Of a stretch of 64,000 nucleotides of DNA, positions 45,056-53,923 are shown in pieces. A model generated the notes under the pieces. It was not told the origin of the DNA. It saw nothing but the letters and a program-made list of their open reading frames with translations, and searched no databases. The position numbers and the translations under genes were made by a program. Every line of letters starts with the position of its first letter. Position 1 is the first letter of the stretch. The stretch is taken from the NCBI GenBank assembly GCA_019752015.1, contig JAIEMQ010000025.1:1-64000 (forward strand). Direction: 5' to 3'. The stretch comes from Cyanobacteriota bacterium. GTDB taxonomy: Bacteria; Acidobacteriota; Vicinamibacteria; Vicinamibacterales; UBA2999.

Positions 45056-45973
45056 CTACGCCGCGAGACTTGGCGCCAGACGGCCCGCGCTTTCGGGACG
45101 CGCAATCAAGTCGTAGAGCAAATCGCGATTGAACCGCTGCTCGTGGACAAAATGCACGAACGGCGCGGCCATCAGCACCGGCACGATCGGCAGCCCGAGG
45201 ATGCCGCCAAAGGTGAAGGCGTACCCGCGCCAGTCCCCGGGCCGCCGTGCCGTCGCCGTCACCGCCTCGCTCATGAAATTGCCGGCGAAGCGCCACATGT
45301 CCGACATCATCGTGCGCGCGCCGCCGTGCGCGCCGCCGGCGATGCCCCGGCCGGCGCGCAAACCCTGCATGAACTCTTCTCGCGATCGCGCGCCGGGCAC
45401 TTCGGTCCAGGTGAGGCCGATGCCGCGGCCGGTGTGCGAATCGCCGCCGCCGAGCGTGTGCTTGCCGGCCGCGGCGGCCAGACACATCGCGGTGCGATTC
45501 TGCAGCGGCAGCCGCGTGCCGTTGATCACTTCGAGACCGTCCACCCACGGCAGTACCGCCGCGAGATGCGCAGCAGTCAGCGGGCCATTGATGCCGGAGG
45601 CCACGTGGTTCAGCGACGTGTAGATGCGTGCCTGGTTCAGGTACGGCATCAGCTGCCGCACGTCGCCGCGCAGCCGCTGAATCTCGCCGTGCTGCGCCGG
45701 CGTGATGTCGAGCACGTTGACGTGAACACACAGATCAATATCCGGCCATTCGGCGGTGACTTCGCAGCCGGTGATCACGTCGTGGCGAACGCCCAGTGCC
45801 AGCGCGCCGCTGATCTCGTCATGATCGGTGACGGTGATCAGATCCATCCCGCGGCGCCTCGCGGTCGTGTACACGCTCTGCGGTGTGTTGTAGGACTCGC
45901 GCATGAAGTGATTGAACGGAAAGACCGTGGCGCGGCCGGAATGCACGGTATGGACGTGGGTATCAAGCTTCAC
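45056..45973 (-). CDS. PHP-domain metal-dependent phosphoesterase
   Basis: A 305-residue protein of the PHP family. Metal ligands are visible in LDTHVHTVHSG, LITVTDHDEISGAL, GCEVTAEW, SLNHVAS and GGGDSHTGRGIGLTWTEV. The C-terminal part is helical with a hydrophobic stretch (GGILGLPIVPVLMAAPFVHF), so it may associate with the membrane. Such proteins hydrolyse phosphoesters; substrate unknown. A glycosyltransferase gene lies upstream on the same strand. Confidence 0.85.
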   Translation of the reverse strand: MKLDTHVHTVHSGRATVFPFNHFMRESYNTPQSVYTTARRRGMDLITVTDHDEISGALALGVRHDVITGCEVTAEWPDIDLCVHVNVLDITPAQHGEIQRLRGDVRQLMPYLNQARIYTSLNHVASGINGPLTAAHLAAVLPWVDGLEVINGTRLPLQNRTAMCLAAAAGKHTLGGGDSHTGRGIGLTWTEVPGARSREEFMQGLRAGRGIAGGAHGGARTMMSDMWRFAGNFMSEAVTATARRPGDWRGYAFTFGGILGLPIVPVLMAAPFVHFVHEQRFNRDLLYDLIARPESAGRLAPSLAA

Positions 45974-46059
45974 GCTGCCTCCCTTTGTTTAAGGCAGACT
46001 GCCCTAACGACGTGACGCCGCTGTGGCTTGCGGTTGTCGACGGCGAAAATTCTCTCGTG

Positions 46060-46791
46060 CTACTGGCGGACGTCGAGGTGCGCGCGGTCCTTCGGACGAT
46101 GGTGCAACAGCTCTGAAACGAAGTTGCGAATGTACAGACGAAACACGGCGGCCTTCCCCATCGCGTTGTAGCGCCGCGCCGAGGTGTAGAGACAGCAGTC
46201 GTAGCGCAACTCGACCTTGCCGATTCGCGATAACCGGCGGCCGAGATTCGTATCCTCACCGTGGAATTCAATCGTGGTGTCGAATCCGCCAATGCGTTCG
46301 AGGGCCTCGCGCCGCACGGCGAAGTTGCCGCCGTAGAACACCACGCCGATGCGCAGCACGTACTTCACGAGCAGGTGTGTCGCCGGACCAAGCGTGAAAT
46401 CGTAGGCGCGCAACAGCGAACGCCCGATCCAGTCCCAATCGTAGAAGCGATAGTTGCCGGACAGCGCGATCAGCGATCGATCAGCCGCGAACCGGCGCTC
46501 GATCCGCTGGAGCCACGTCGACGGCGCCCGGCAATCCGCATCGACGTACACGAGCAGCTCGCCGCGCGACTCGCGCCGGCCGCGCTCGCGCGCAATCACC
46601 AATCCCTTCGCCGACTCGTTGATCACGCGAACATCGGGCATCGCGGCGGCCACTGCGGCCGTGCGATCGGTGCTCGCGTTGTTGATGACGATGACTTCAT
46701 CCGGAAGCCGGGTCTGGGCGAGCAGCGAAACCAGGCAGGGCCCGAGGTATCGCTCCTCGTTGTGGGCGCAGACGATGACGCTAATCGTCAC
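46060..46791 (-). CDS. Family 2 glycosyltransferase
   Basis: A 243-residue GT-A transferase: ISVIVCAHNEERYLGPCLVS at the N-terminus, NNASTDRT, the metal-binding LVYVDADCRAP (DxD), and GGNFAVRREALERIGGFDTT with EDTNLGRRLSRIG. It transfers a sugar from a nucleotide donor, probably to a lipid or polysaccharide acceptor. The C-terminus lacks clear membrane helices. It may form a unit with the PHP gene 87 bases downstream. Confidence 0.88.
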   Translation of the reverse strand: MTISVIVCAHNEERYLGPCLVSLLAQTRLPDEVIVINNASTDRTAAVAAAMPDVRVINESAKGLVIARERGRRESRGELLVYVDADCRAPSTWLQRIERRFAADRSLIALSGNYRFYDWDWIGRSLLRAYDFTLGPATHLLVKYVLRIGVVFYGGNFAVRREALERIGGFDTTIEFHGEDTNLGRRLSRIGKVELRYDCCLYTSARRYNAMGKAAVFRLYIRNFVSELLHHRPKDRAHLDVRQ

Positions 46792-46869
46792 GCCGCGACA
46801 TTACGAGAAGCGTGTGACGCGGCATTGGCGACCAGGTAACGGCGGTGCGGCCAAGCAGCTCTGACCTTG

Positions 46870-46912
46870 GAAAAGTTCCCTTCGTGTCCTTCGTGCCCTT
46901 CGTGTTACCCAG
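46870..46912 (+). repeat. CCTTCGTG array upstream of the orphan response regulator
   Basis: Three CCTTCGTG(T/C) units after GGAAAAGTT, nearly identical to the right arm at 41662-41703. It lies between the divergent glycosyltransferase and response-regulator genes. Confidence 0.75.
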
Positions 46913-47030
46913 AATTAACGTCTTCGTCACTCGTCGGAAATCCGCCGCCATTACCGTGAAGTGCATGGATCAAGCGGCGCCCGTGGAGCATCACGGGTCA
47001 GGTCGGCACCGTGCCCGCGGCATCGCCAAG

Positions 47031-47729
47031 ATGCGCGTGCTCGTCGTCGAAGATGAAAACGATATTGCCGGCCTGATCAAACACACGCTCGAGCGATCGG
47101 GCGACGCGAGCGTCGAAGTGGCCACGAGCGGCGATCAGGCCTTGAAGGCCGCCAGCGAACAGCCGCCGGACCTGATCATTCTCGACCTCAACCTTCCGGT
47201 GCTGGGCGGCCTCGAAGTCTGTCGATTGCTTCGTACCCGTCCGGCCACCGCGAAGACACCGATCATCATGCTGACCGCGCGCACCACCGAGAGCGATCGC
47301 GTGGTCGGCCTCGATGCCGGCGCCGACGACTACATCACCAAGCCGTTCAGCCCGCGCGAGCTCGCGGCGCGCGTGCGCGCGGTGATGCGGCGCGGCCAAG
47401 CGGACGACGCCGGCCCGCCGCCCATTTATCGCGGCGAACATCTCGTCGCCGACTTCGACGCGGTATCGATCAGCGTTGACGGCGAACAGATCCGTCTGAC
47501 TCGCCGCGAGTTCGAGCTGCTCAAGTATCTCGTCGAGAACCGCAACCGCGTGCTGTCGCGCGATCGTTTGCTCGAGCGCGTCTGGGGCTATGACCGCATG
47601 ATCGAAACCCGATCGGTCGACGTGCACGTCGGACGGCTGCGCGGCAAGCTCGGTGCGGCCGGCAAGCAGATCGAGACGGTGGTGGGGCTGGGCTACCGCT
47701 TTATCGAGACCGACAAGGCCGGCGGCTAA
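47031..47729 (+). CDS. Orphan OmpR/PhoB-family response regulator
   Basis: A 232-residue regulator: VVEDEN near residue 8, phospho-acceptor Asp52 (IILDLNLPVLGG), MLTARTTES, ITKPFSPREL, then a winged helix (RLTRREFELLKYLVENRNR, TRSVDVHVGRLRGKL). No histidine kinase is adjacent. ATG at 47031 starts directly at the receiver domain; ATG at 46965 would add 22 residues, and the frame further up runs into the repeat array. Target unknown. Confidence 0.85.
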   Translation: MRVLVVEDENDIAGLIKHTLERSGDASVEVATSGDQALKAASEQPPDLIILDLNLPVLGGLEVCRLLRTRPATAKTPIIMLTARTTESDRVVGLDAGADDYITKPFSPRELAARVRAVMRRGQADDAGPPPIYRGEHLVADFDAVSISVDGEQIRLTRREFELLKYLVENRNRVLSRDRLLERVWGYDRMIETRSVDVHVGRLRGKLGAAGKQIETVVGLGYRFIETDKAGG

Positions 47730-47938
47730 ACTTCAGACCAACCCTGGCGCTGTAGCGTGTCGAGCTCGTTCGCGATCGTGCGTCGAGCCCGCTCGACGCG
47801 ATGCCAGTCCTTCAACTGCACCTTGCGCACGACCTCGCTGTCGCGCTCCTCGCGAACTTCCCAGCCGGCGTCGGTCGCAGCGATTGAATACCGGCGGGTC
47901 TGGTCCAGGAATCGCAGGCTCTTGTCGAAAGCAAACAT
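47726..47938 (-). CDS. Small conserved-looking protein of unknown function
   Basis: A 70-residue protein, charged and mixed in structure: a beta-rich middle (YSIAATDAGWEVREERDSEV) and a helical end (DWHRVERARRTIANELDTLQ). No family recognised. Its stop overlaps the stop of the convergent regulator by four bases, and its codon use fits the neighbours. Confidence 0.55.
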   Translation of the reverse strand: MFAFDKSLRFLDQTRRYSIAATDAGWEVREERDSEVVRKVQLKDWHRVERARRTIANELDTLQRQGWSEV

Positions 47939-48026
47939 GAGGCAGCTATCTTGGTCCAGCCTGGCTGGGCCGTGCCGTAAATTCTTCGTAACGATTTATT
48001 GGGCGTACGCGGGAAGTTCTTTCACC

Positions 48027-48941
48027 TCAACCACTTACCTTGACATGGAGGATCCGCCTGCGGGTCCGGAGGGCGATCCGCTCCGGCCCTTTTCGCGGCT
48101 CCCCGTCGACATGGAAATGAATCGGATTTGCGCACGAGATCTCCATCGAAGCCGCCGACCGCATCAACAGTCCCGGGCCTTCCGTCAGCGTGCCGCGAAA
48201 GAACGCCGGCACCTGCCGCAGGATGCTGAAGCCTGATTGCGGCTCGACAATGACGATCTCCATCATGCCGTCGTCGAGCAGCGCGCGCGGAGCGATCTTC
48301 GCGCCGCTGCCGTACTGACGCGAGTTCGCGAGCGCCACAAACAGGGCCGGCCGATCGGTGATGTCGGCGACCAGCGCCTTGCCATCGTGATCGTAGACCT
48401 CGTCGATCGAATAGCGGCCGGGCTGATAGCCGCGCAACTCCCCGACGGTCGCGAAGATGTATCCAGCCAGGCCGCGGCGTGCACCAGGCCGCGCCAGCCG
48501 ATCCGCGATTCGCGCATCGAACCCGACGCCGGCGACGTTGAAGAACAGCGAGCCATGCAATTCGCCCGCATCGATGACGCGCGTCGTGCCGGTCGCGGCG
48601 ATCGTCAGCGCGGCGGCGGGGTTGAATGGAATCCGCAGATCGCGCGCGAGGCCGTTGCCCGATCCGCCTGGAACGATCGCGAACGGGATGTTCGTGCCCG
48701 CAATCGCCGAAGCCGCGCCGTTGATGGTCCCGTCACCGCCCCAGGCGACGACGAGATCGACATTCGCGGCCGCGCCCTCCGTCGAGAAACGGCAGGAATC
48801 CTGCGGCGCGGTGGTGATGCGAACGTCAGCTTCGTAGCCGTGGCCGGACAAGACGGACTTGGCGAGATCGACACACGCCCCCATCGTGCGGGAGCGTCCT
48901 TTGCCGGCAATGGGATTGATGACGACGAGCGCGCGTCGCAT
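48027..48941 (-). CDS. Diacylglycerol-kinase-family lipid kinase
   Basis: A 304-residue enzyme of the DAGK/YegS family. Signatures are VVINPIAGKGRSR at the start, VVAWGGDGTINGAASA (nucleotide-binding GGDGT) and VPGGSGNGLARDL, with a C-terminal beta-sandwich ending HFHVDGEP. It phosphorylates a lipid alcohol such as diacylglycerol at the membrane. ATG at 48941 places the first strand correctly. sixA ends 10 bases upstream on the same strand, so both are likely co-transcribed. Confidence 0.9.
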   Translation of the reverse strand: MRRALVVINPIAGKGRSRTMGACVDLAKSVLSGHGYEADVRITTAPQDSCRFSTEGAAANVDLVVAWGGDGTINGAASAIAGTNIPFAIVPGGSGNGLARDLRIPFNPAAALTIAATGTTRVIDAGELHGSLFFNVAGVGFDARIADRLARPGARRGLAGYIFATVGELRGYQPGRYSIDEVYDHDGKALVADITDRPALFVALANSRQYGSGAKIAPRALLDDGMMEIVIVEPQSGFSILRQVPAFFRGTLTEGPGLLMRSAASMEISCANPIHFHVDGEPRKGPERIALRTRRRILHVKVSG

Positions 48942-48951
48942 CAGCGTGGAT

Positions 48952-49461
48952 TCAGGGCACCAGCGCGCGCAGGGCCCGCGGCGGGAGCATCCATCGCAGC
49001 GTGCCCGGGCCGCCCGGTGTTGCGCCGTCAACTTCGATCAGGCAGACCGCGCCCTTCTTGAACTCGATGCTGCCGCGCGCCGCGAGCAGGCGTGCCGCGA
49101 ACTCGCCAAGATCCGGCTCGTGACCGACGAGCGCAAGACGGCGATGGCGCTTCGAGTGCGTCTTGATGGCCTCGACGATCGCCTGGTGACGCCCGCCCGG
49201 CGCGAGCGCCTCGATTTCGGTGATGGCGGGCTTGGGCTTGAGGCCCGCCGCCAGCAGCTGCGCCGTCTCCCGCGCGCGCACGAGCGGACTGGTCAGGACG
49301 AAGTCGATAACAACATCCATCTCGATCAGCCCTGGCACCGAGCTCGCGAACTTCTTGGTGCCGGCCGGCGTGAGCGGTCGCAGCGTATCGTCAGGATATT
49401 TGGGTCCGCGCTCGGCAGCGATCGCGTGGCGAACCAGGTACAACTCGATAGTCGCGGCCAT
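48952..49461 (-). CDS. sixA: Phosphohistidine phosphatase SixA
   Basis: A 169-residue histidine phosphatase. The catalytic motif is LYLVRHAIAAERG at the N-terminus, with a second Arg in TSPLVRARETAQLL, Glu in EIEALAPGG and the second His in LALVGHEPDLGEF. It removes phosphate from phosphohistidine, for example on histidine phosphotransfer domains. It lies between the CHAD gene (upstream, 24-base gap) and the lipid kinase. Confidence 0.88.
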   Translation of the reverse strand: MAATIELYLVRHAIAAERGPKYPDDTLRPLTPAGTKKFASSVPGLIEMDVVIDFVLTSPLVRARETAQLLAAGLKPKPAITEIEALAPGGRHQAIVEAIKTHSKRHRRLALVGHEPDLGEFAARLLAARGSIEFKKGAVCLIEVDGATPGGPGTLRWMLPPRALRALVP

Positions 49462-49485
49462 GGATCAGGGATCAGGGATCAGGAG

Positions 49486-50370
49486 TTATGCGGCCGATGG
49501 CTTCGAGTGATCGGCGGCGATGACAGTGTCGCACAGCTTCAGGAGCGCCGGGCGGCCGCGCATGTAGGTGGCGTGGCCTTCGCGGCATTCGTCTTCGAGG
49601 ACGCGAATCAGCTTGTTCAGCTCGGACATGCCGCGTCGATCGCGTGGGTTCAGCGTGCCCTGCACGGCGCGCGCCTTGTCGATCAGGATCTCGAGATCGT
49701 GCATCCGTCCGAGCATGTCCTGCTCGCTCTTCAGTCGTGCCAGGCCGATCATCGATCGGGCTTGGCTCAGCTCGCGCTGAATCTCGAGCGCATAGCGGAG
49801 CTTCTTCGCTTCGACGCGGACGCGATGCAGGCGATCGGCCAGATAAATGCCGCCGGCGCGCTCGATGGCGGCCTTCAGGTTCCTCGCGCGTTGTGCCGAC
49901 TGTGCCGCCGCTTCTTCACGAGCGGTGCGCGTGACATGTGGACGCTCTTCCGGCGCGGCGACGCGGACCAGCCGACGGGTGAGCTTGTCGAGACGTGACG
50001 GCGTGATCTCGCTCAGCATCTCGTTGCGGCGCTTCTGCCGCTCCTCGAGCACGGCTTCGCGCACGCGCTCGATGGCGCGGGGCGCCGCGGCCTCCGTGCC
50101 CTCGAGCTCGGCAAGTAACAGCAATGTAACGTCGAGCTCGCGAACCGGACCGAGGGCGCGCGTAATGCGGCGGACGCGTTTCTGCACGCGGTCGAGTTTT
50201 TGTTCGTCGGCGCGGGCGCCCAGCACGGGGAGCGCTTCGCGCAGGCGGCGCGAGGCGACCCGGGCTTGGTGCACCGAGACTTCGTCGCCCGCCTGCGCCG
50301 CGGGCATGGCTCTCAGCAACGAGACGAGTCGCTGGCGAAGCAGCGCGACGGAAAGGGCCGAATGCTCCAT
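49486..50370 (-). CDS. CHAD-domain protein
   Basis: A 294-residue helical protein of the CHAD family, which binds polyphosphate through conserved basic and His residues. Visible are VHQARVASRRLREALPVL near residue 35, ALGPVRELDV near residue 75, and LHRVRVEAKKLRYALEI in the second repeat. It is divergent from the exopolyphosphatase gene with under 30 bases between starts, which supports a polyphosphate role. ATG at 50370 chosen; TTG at 50388 is possible. Confidence 0.9.
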   Translation of the reverse strand: MEHSALSVALLRQRLVSLLRAMPAAQAGDEVSVHQARVASRRLREALPVLGARADEQKLDRVQKRVRRITRALGPVRELDVTLLLLAELEGTEAAAPRAIERVREAVLEERQKRRNEMLSEITPSRLDKLTRRLVRVAAPEERPHVTRTAREEAAAQSAQRARNLKAAIERAGGIYLADRLHRVRVEAKKLRYALEIQRELSQARSMIGLARLKSEQDMLGRMHDLEILIDKARAVQGTLNPRDRRGMSELNKLIRVLEDECREGHATYMRGRPALLKLCDTVIAADHSKPSAA

Positions 50371-50397
50371 GCTAGGATGCTTTTCCAATTATACGTC

Positions 50398-52062
50398 GTG
50401 CGACTTGCGGCCATCGACATCGGCACTAATTCCGTCCACATGATCGTGGTCCGGGTGCGCCCGGACTTCTCGTTCGAGATCGTCGATCGTGAAAAGGAAA
50501 TGGTCCGGCTGGGCGCCGGCGGCCTCGACGGCAAGAAGCTCACGCCCGAAGCAATGGGCGCGGCGCTGCTGGCGCTGAAAAAATTCGCGCGCCTCGCCCA
50601 GTCACACCAGGTCGACGAAATCCTCGCGGTGGCGACCAGCGCGACGCGCGAAGCCGAGAACGGCGGCGCGTTCCTGCGCGCGATCGAGCGGCGCACCGGC
50701 CTTCGCGCGCGCATCATCACCGGCACCGAAGAAGCCAGGCTGATTCACCTCGCCGCCGTCTACGGCGTCGATACGCCCAAACCCGCGGTGGTCATCGATA
50801 TCGGCGGCGGCAGCGTTGAGGTCACGCTCGGCAGCAAGAGCGACATCGAGTTCGCGCGCAGCTTCAAGATCGGCGTCATTCGCCTGACCGAGCGCTTTGT
50901 CGATTCGGATCCGATCTCGAGCCGCGACGAGCGCAAGATGACCAAGTTCATCCGCGAGCAGGTCGATCGCTACATCGAGCAGATCGTCGACAAGGGCTAC
51001 GACCGCGTCATTGGCACGTCGGGCACCATCCTCTCGCTGGGCACGGTCGCGACCGCCGTCGATCGGGATGGAGCGGTACCGCAGGAAGTGCGCAATCTGC
51101 GCGTGCCCGCCAAGAGCATTCGCCGGCTGCGCAAGACCGCGGTCGAAATGGATCTGGAAGAGCGCATGCGGCTGCCCGGCCTCGATCCCCGGCGGGCCGA
51201 CCTGATGGTGGCGGGATCGGTGCTGCTCGATACGCTGCTGAAGGAGCTCGACGCCGAGGAAATCACGCTCTGCGATTTGGCGCTGCGTGAGGGCGTGCTG
51301 CTGGATTACATCCACAAGCATCGCACGCACATTGCGCAGGTCGACCAGTATCCGGATGTTCGCCGCCGCTCGGTGATTGAGCTCGCGGAGCGTTGCGCGT
51401 GGGAAGCCGATCACTCCCGCCAGGTCGCGGCGCTGGCGCTGACGTTGTTCGATTACACCAGGCGCATTCACGAGCTCGGCGATCGCGAGCGCGAATGGCT
51501 CGAATATGCGTCGTTCCTGCACGACATCGGCAATCACATCAGCTACCTGAAGCATCATCGCCACTCGTATTACCTGGTCAAGCATGGCGATCTGCGCGGC
51601 TTCGAGCCGGAAGAGATCGACGTGATTGCGCTGCTCACTCGTTACCATCGCCGCGCGACACCGACACCCGAGCATCCGGGCATGGAGCACGTCGGCAAGA
51701 AACAACTGCACGCCATCGAGGTGCTGGCGGCATTTCTTCGCCTCGCCGAAACGCTCGATCGATCGCGGCACGGTGTGATTCGCGGCATCGAAGTGCGCGA
51801 GCGCCTGGGCGAGCTGCGGATCAACGTGCAGGCACTGGGCGACGCTGAGCTGGAAGTCTGGGCCGCGCACAAACAGGTGGCCGCGCTCGAGGAAGCGCTC
51901 GACCGTAAGGTGCGAATCGAGAAAGTCCCCTACCGCAAGGCGTCCGCACCGTCGCTGGCGCTGTCCAACAATACGATGGTCGTCACAGATCGAGTAGTCG
52001 GTGATCGACAACCTAAGCTTCAACTGCCACGACAGGGTTACGCTCGAAAGCGGCAACGCTAG
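50398..52062 (+). CDS. ppx: Exopolyphosphatase / pppGpp phosphatase (Ppx/GppA)
   Basis: A 554-residue enzyme that removes terminal phosphates from polyphosphate or pppGpp. N-terminal actin-like ATPase fold: LAAIDIGTNSVHMIVVRV, VATSATREAEN, VVIDIGGGSVEVTLG and VIGTSGTILSLG. The C-terminal HD domain (DHSRQVAALALTLFDYT, FLHDIGNHISYLKHH) is as in long Ppx proteins. GTG at 50398 gives the family start; ATG at 50377 would add seven residues. The last ~35 residues look unlike the family and are encoded by lower-GC DNA continuous with the HipA-like gene, so the 3' end may be a recombination junction. Confidence 0.9.
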   Translation: MRLAAIDIGTNSVHMIVVRVRPDFSFEIVDREKEMVRLGAGGLDGKKLTPEAMGAALLALKKFARLAQSHQVDEILAVATSATREAENGGAFLRAIERRTGLRARIITGTEEARLIHLAAVYGVDTPKPAVVIDIGGGSVEVTLGSKSDIEFARSFKIGVIRLTERFVDSDPISSRDERKMTKFIREQVDRYIEQIVDKGYDRVIGTSGTILSLGTVATAVDRDGAVPQEVRNLRVPAKSIRRLRKTAVEMDLEERMRLPGLDPRRADLMVAGSVLLDTLLKELDAEEITLCDLALREGVLLDYIHKHRTHIAQVDQYPDVRRRSVIELAERCAWEADHSRQVAALALTLFDYTRRIHELGDREREWLEYASFLHDIGNHISYLKHHRHSYYLVKHGDLRGFEPEEIDVIALLTRYHRRATPTPEHPGMEHVGKKQLHAIEVLAAFLRLAETLDRSRHGVIRGIEVRERLGELRINVQALGDAELEVWAAHKQVAALEEALDRKVRIEKVPYRKASAPSLALSNNTMVVTDRVVGDRQPKLQLPRQGYARKRQR

Positions 52063-53043
52063 ATGTCGAAGGGGCAGGCGCGCGGGACACCGCAAAACCT
52101 CGACCACTACGAGGTAGTTGACGGCGTGAGCGTGGGTGGGGCCACCGTAAAGGACGTCCTAGTTGACCCCGAATCAGGGCATAAGTACATAGCGAAGTTG
52201 GGCGGGCGGAATAGTGACCTCGAGGTGATTACGGAGTACGCAATTTTTCTAGTAGGAAAGACACTACCGCTAGACATCGCGTCCGCCAAGATTGGTGTGT
52301 ATAGAGGCCAGCTGCGATTTCTGAGCCGGTACTTCCTGGATATTGAAAGAGCTGAAGAACTTGTACACGGCATGCAACTATTCAGAGACCTCTACGACGC
52401 AACAACGGTGAAGGGAATCGTAGGGAATCAATTTAGGGAGCAATCGTTCTTCACGGTTCAGGCCGTTAAAGCCGCGTTTGGGGCCACGTACTTACATTAC
52501 GGCTCGCACGTCGAGGACAATCTATTCGATTCTTTCGTCGCAATGCTTACGCACGATGCGCTACTTGGTGTACAGGATCGGCATCATGAGAACTGGGGAA
52601 TAATTGTTCGTCGCGATGTGGGCACCGGCGTGCCGCGATTTGCACCGTTGTATGACAGTGCTCGCGGTCTTTTCTGCAATTTCTTAGACGGTCAACTTCG
52701 CAGATTTTACGGACCTCCGGGTCTCGATCGTCTCGACCAGTACATTTCCAAATCGCGACCCCTCATAGGCTTTATCGGATTGAGTCCAACGAGCGGGCGC
52801 GCTTTCCTTACGCATGATCAGCTGCTGGCCGCGATCTTTCATGAGCACAAAAGACAGCGTGCACGTATCATGAAAATTCTGGAGAGTTACGACTGGCAGC
52901 TTGTGCGAGACGAGTTGAACGATAACTTGCCCGCGGGTTTTTGTTCCAAAGCTCGAATAGACCTGATCTTGACTTGCCTCCGTCGCCGTCAGCGTGGCTT
53001 ATACCGTGCCATTCATGGTTCCGACATCAGGACCGATATATAG
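52063..53043 (+). CDS. HipA-like kinase lacking the N-terminal subdomain (HipT-like)
   Basis: A 326-residue Ser/Thr kinase-like protein. The HipA_C pattern is seen: HKYIAKLGGRNSDLEVITEY (nucleotide-binding Lys), LLGVQDRHHENWGII with catalytic Asp and Asn near residues 172-177, and FAPLYDSARGLFCNF with the metal-binding Asp. It lacks the HipA N-subdomain-1, which is encoded by the next gene. This is the arrangement of HipT toxins in HipBST systems, where the kinase phosphorylates an aminoacyl-tRNA synthetase. No HipB-type repressor is nearby. The ATG directly follows the ppx stop. GC content is clearly lower than in the flanks, suggesting transfer. Confidence 0.75.
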   Translation: MSKGQARGTPQNLDHYEVVDGVSVGGATVKDVLVDPESGHKYIAKLGGRNSDLEVITEYAIFLVGKTLPLDIASAKIGVYRGQLRFLSRYFLDIERAEELVHGMQLFRDLYDATTVKGIVGNQFREQSFFTVQAVKAAFGATYLHYGSHVEDNLFDSFVAMLTHDALLGVQDRHHENWGIIVRRDVGTGVPRFAPLYDSARGLFCNFLDGQLRRFYGPPGLDRLDQYISKSRPLIGFIGLSPTSGRAFLTHDQLLAAIFHEHKRQRARIMKILESYDWQLVRDELNDNLPAGFCSKARIDLILTCLRRRQRGLYRAIHGSDIRTDI

Positions 53044-53057
53044 TGTGAGGTTCAGCC

Positions 53058-53453
53058 ATGAGGATCATCAAGTCTCTGTGGGCCATGATGCCTCGCACCG
53101 CAGGTAGGCCGGCAGGCTTTATTCTGCTCTACCATCCCGCTGATGGCGCATCACCAGTCACGGTTGGCCACTTGCGATTCGACTCTGGCACGTGGACGTT
53201 CTATTACGACGAAGAATTTAAGTTGCGCAGAGACGAATTTCATCCGATCGAGGGCTTCGATCAGCTCGAACGCGTGTACAGTTCTCCAGCGCTGTTCCCT
53301 TTTTTCGCAGTTCGCATTCCGGATATCGAGCGGCCCGATGTGCGCAGCCGATTAGAAGCTGAACACCTAACCGATCCTGAACCGAGCGACCTACTGCGCA
53401 TGTTCGGTCGGAAAGTTGTTTCCTCGCCGGCCTTTGAACTCGTTCCTACCTAA
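53058..53453 (+). CDS. HipA N-subdomain-1 protein (HipS-like)
   Basis: A 131-residue protein matching the Couple_hipA or HipS type domain: GFILLYHPADG, VGHLRFDSGTWTFYYDEEFK and the late LFPFFAVRIPDIERPDVR, which corresponds to the LP-F--RLP-R-RP segment of HipA. In HipBST the separate HipS neutralises the HipT kinase. Here it follows the kinase gene instead of preceding it. GAGG 8 bases before the ATG is a good ribosome site. Low GC like its partner. Confidence 0.72.
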   Translation: MRIIKSLWAMMPRTAGRPAGFILLYHPADGASPVTVGHLRFDSGTWTFYYDEEFKLRRDEFHPIEGFDQLERVYSSPALFPFFAVRIPDIERPDVRSRLEAEHLTDPEPSDLLRMFGRKVVSSPAFELVPT

Positions 53454-53915
53454 GCTTCGGCGGCTCTTCAAATTTTCTTCGGAAGGCGTGCGGGAAACTC
53501 GTAAACGAGTTTGAGTAGCATCTCTGTAAACAAGAGAAGTTCTTCTGCGTCACTCTTCGAAATCGTCACAATCTCGTGATTCGCCTCATTCCCTTTTTTC
53601 CGTACATGGTCAATCCTTCGCACCCATCGGGACGAGGTTGTTAGTCTCGAAGAAAGTCACGTATTGCTGGAAGCTCTGTCCTATCGGAGCTCCTTTTTCC
53701 ACAGCGACATGCATCAGCAGCTTTCTAAGGCTCAATGCAGCAGATTGTAGGCGCATTCGCCGCCATGACGTCGCGAATCTCGTCGTAGAGTGACGCGACC
53801 CCGTCCGACAAATGCCCCACCGCATTACCCACTCTGTGCTGAGGAGCTTGGTAATCGACCTCAAAGTAATTAGGTCGACCACAAACAGGGCAAATGCGAA
53901 TCTTGACGTCATGCG

Positions 53916-53923
53916 CATGCGTG
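53916..53923 (+). repeat. Target-site duplication, left copy
   Basis: CATGCGTG, identical to 55357-55364, directly outside the terminal inverted repeat of the IS256-like element. Confidence 0.85.
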
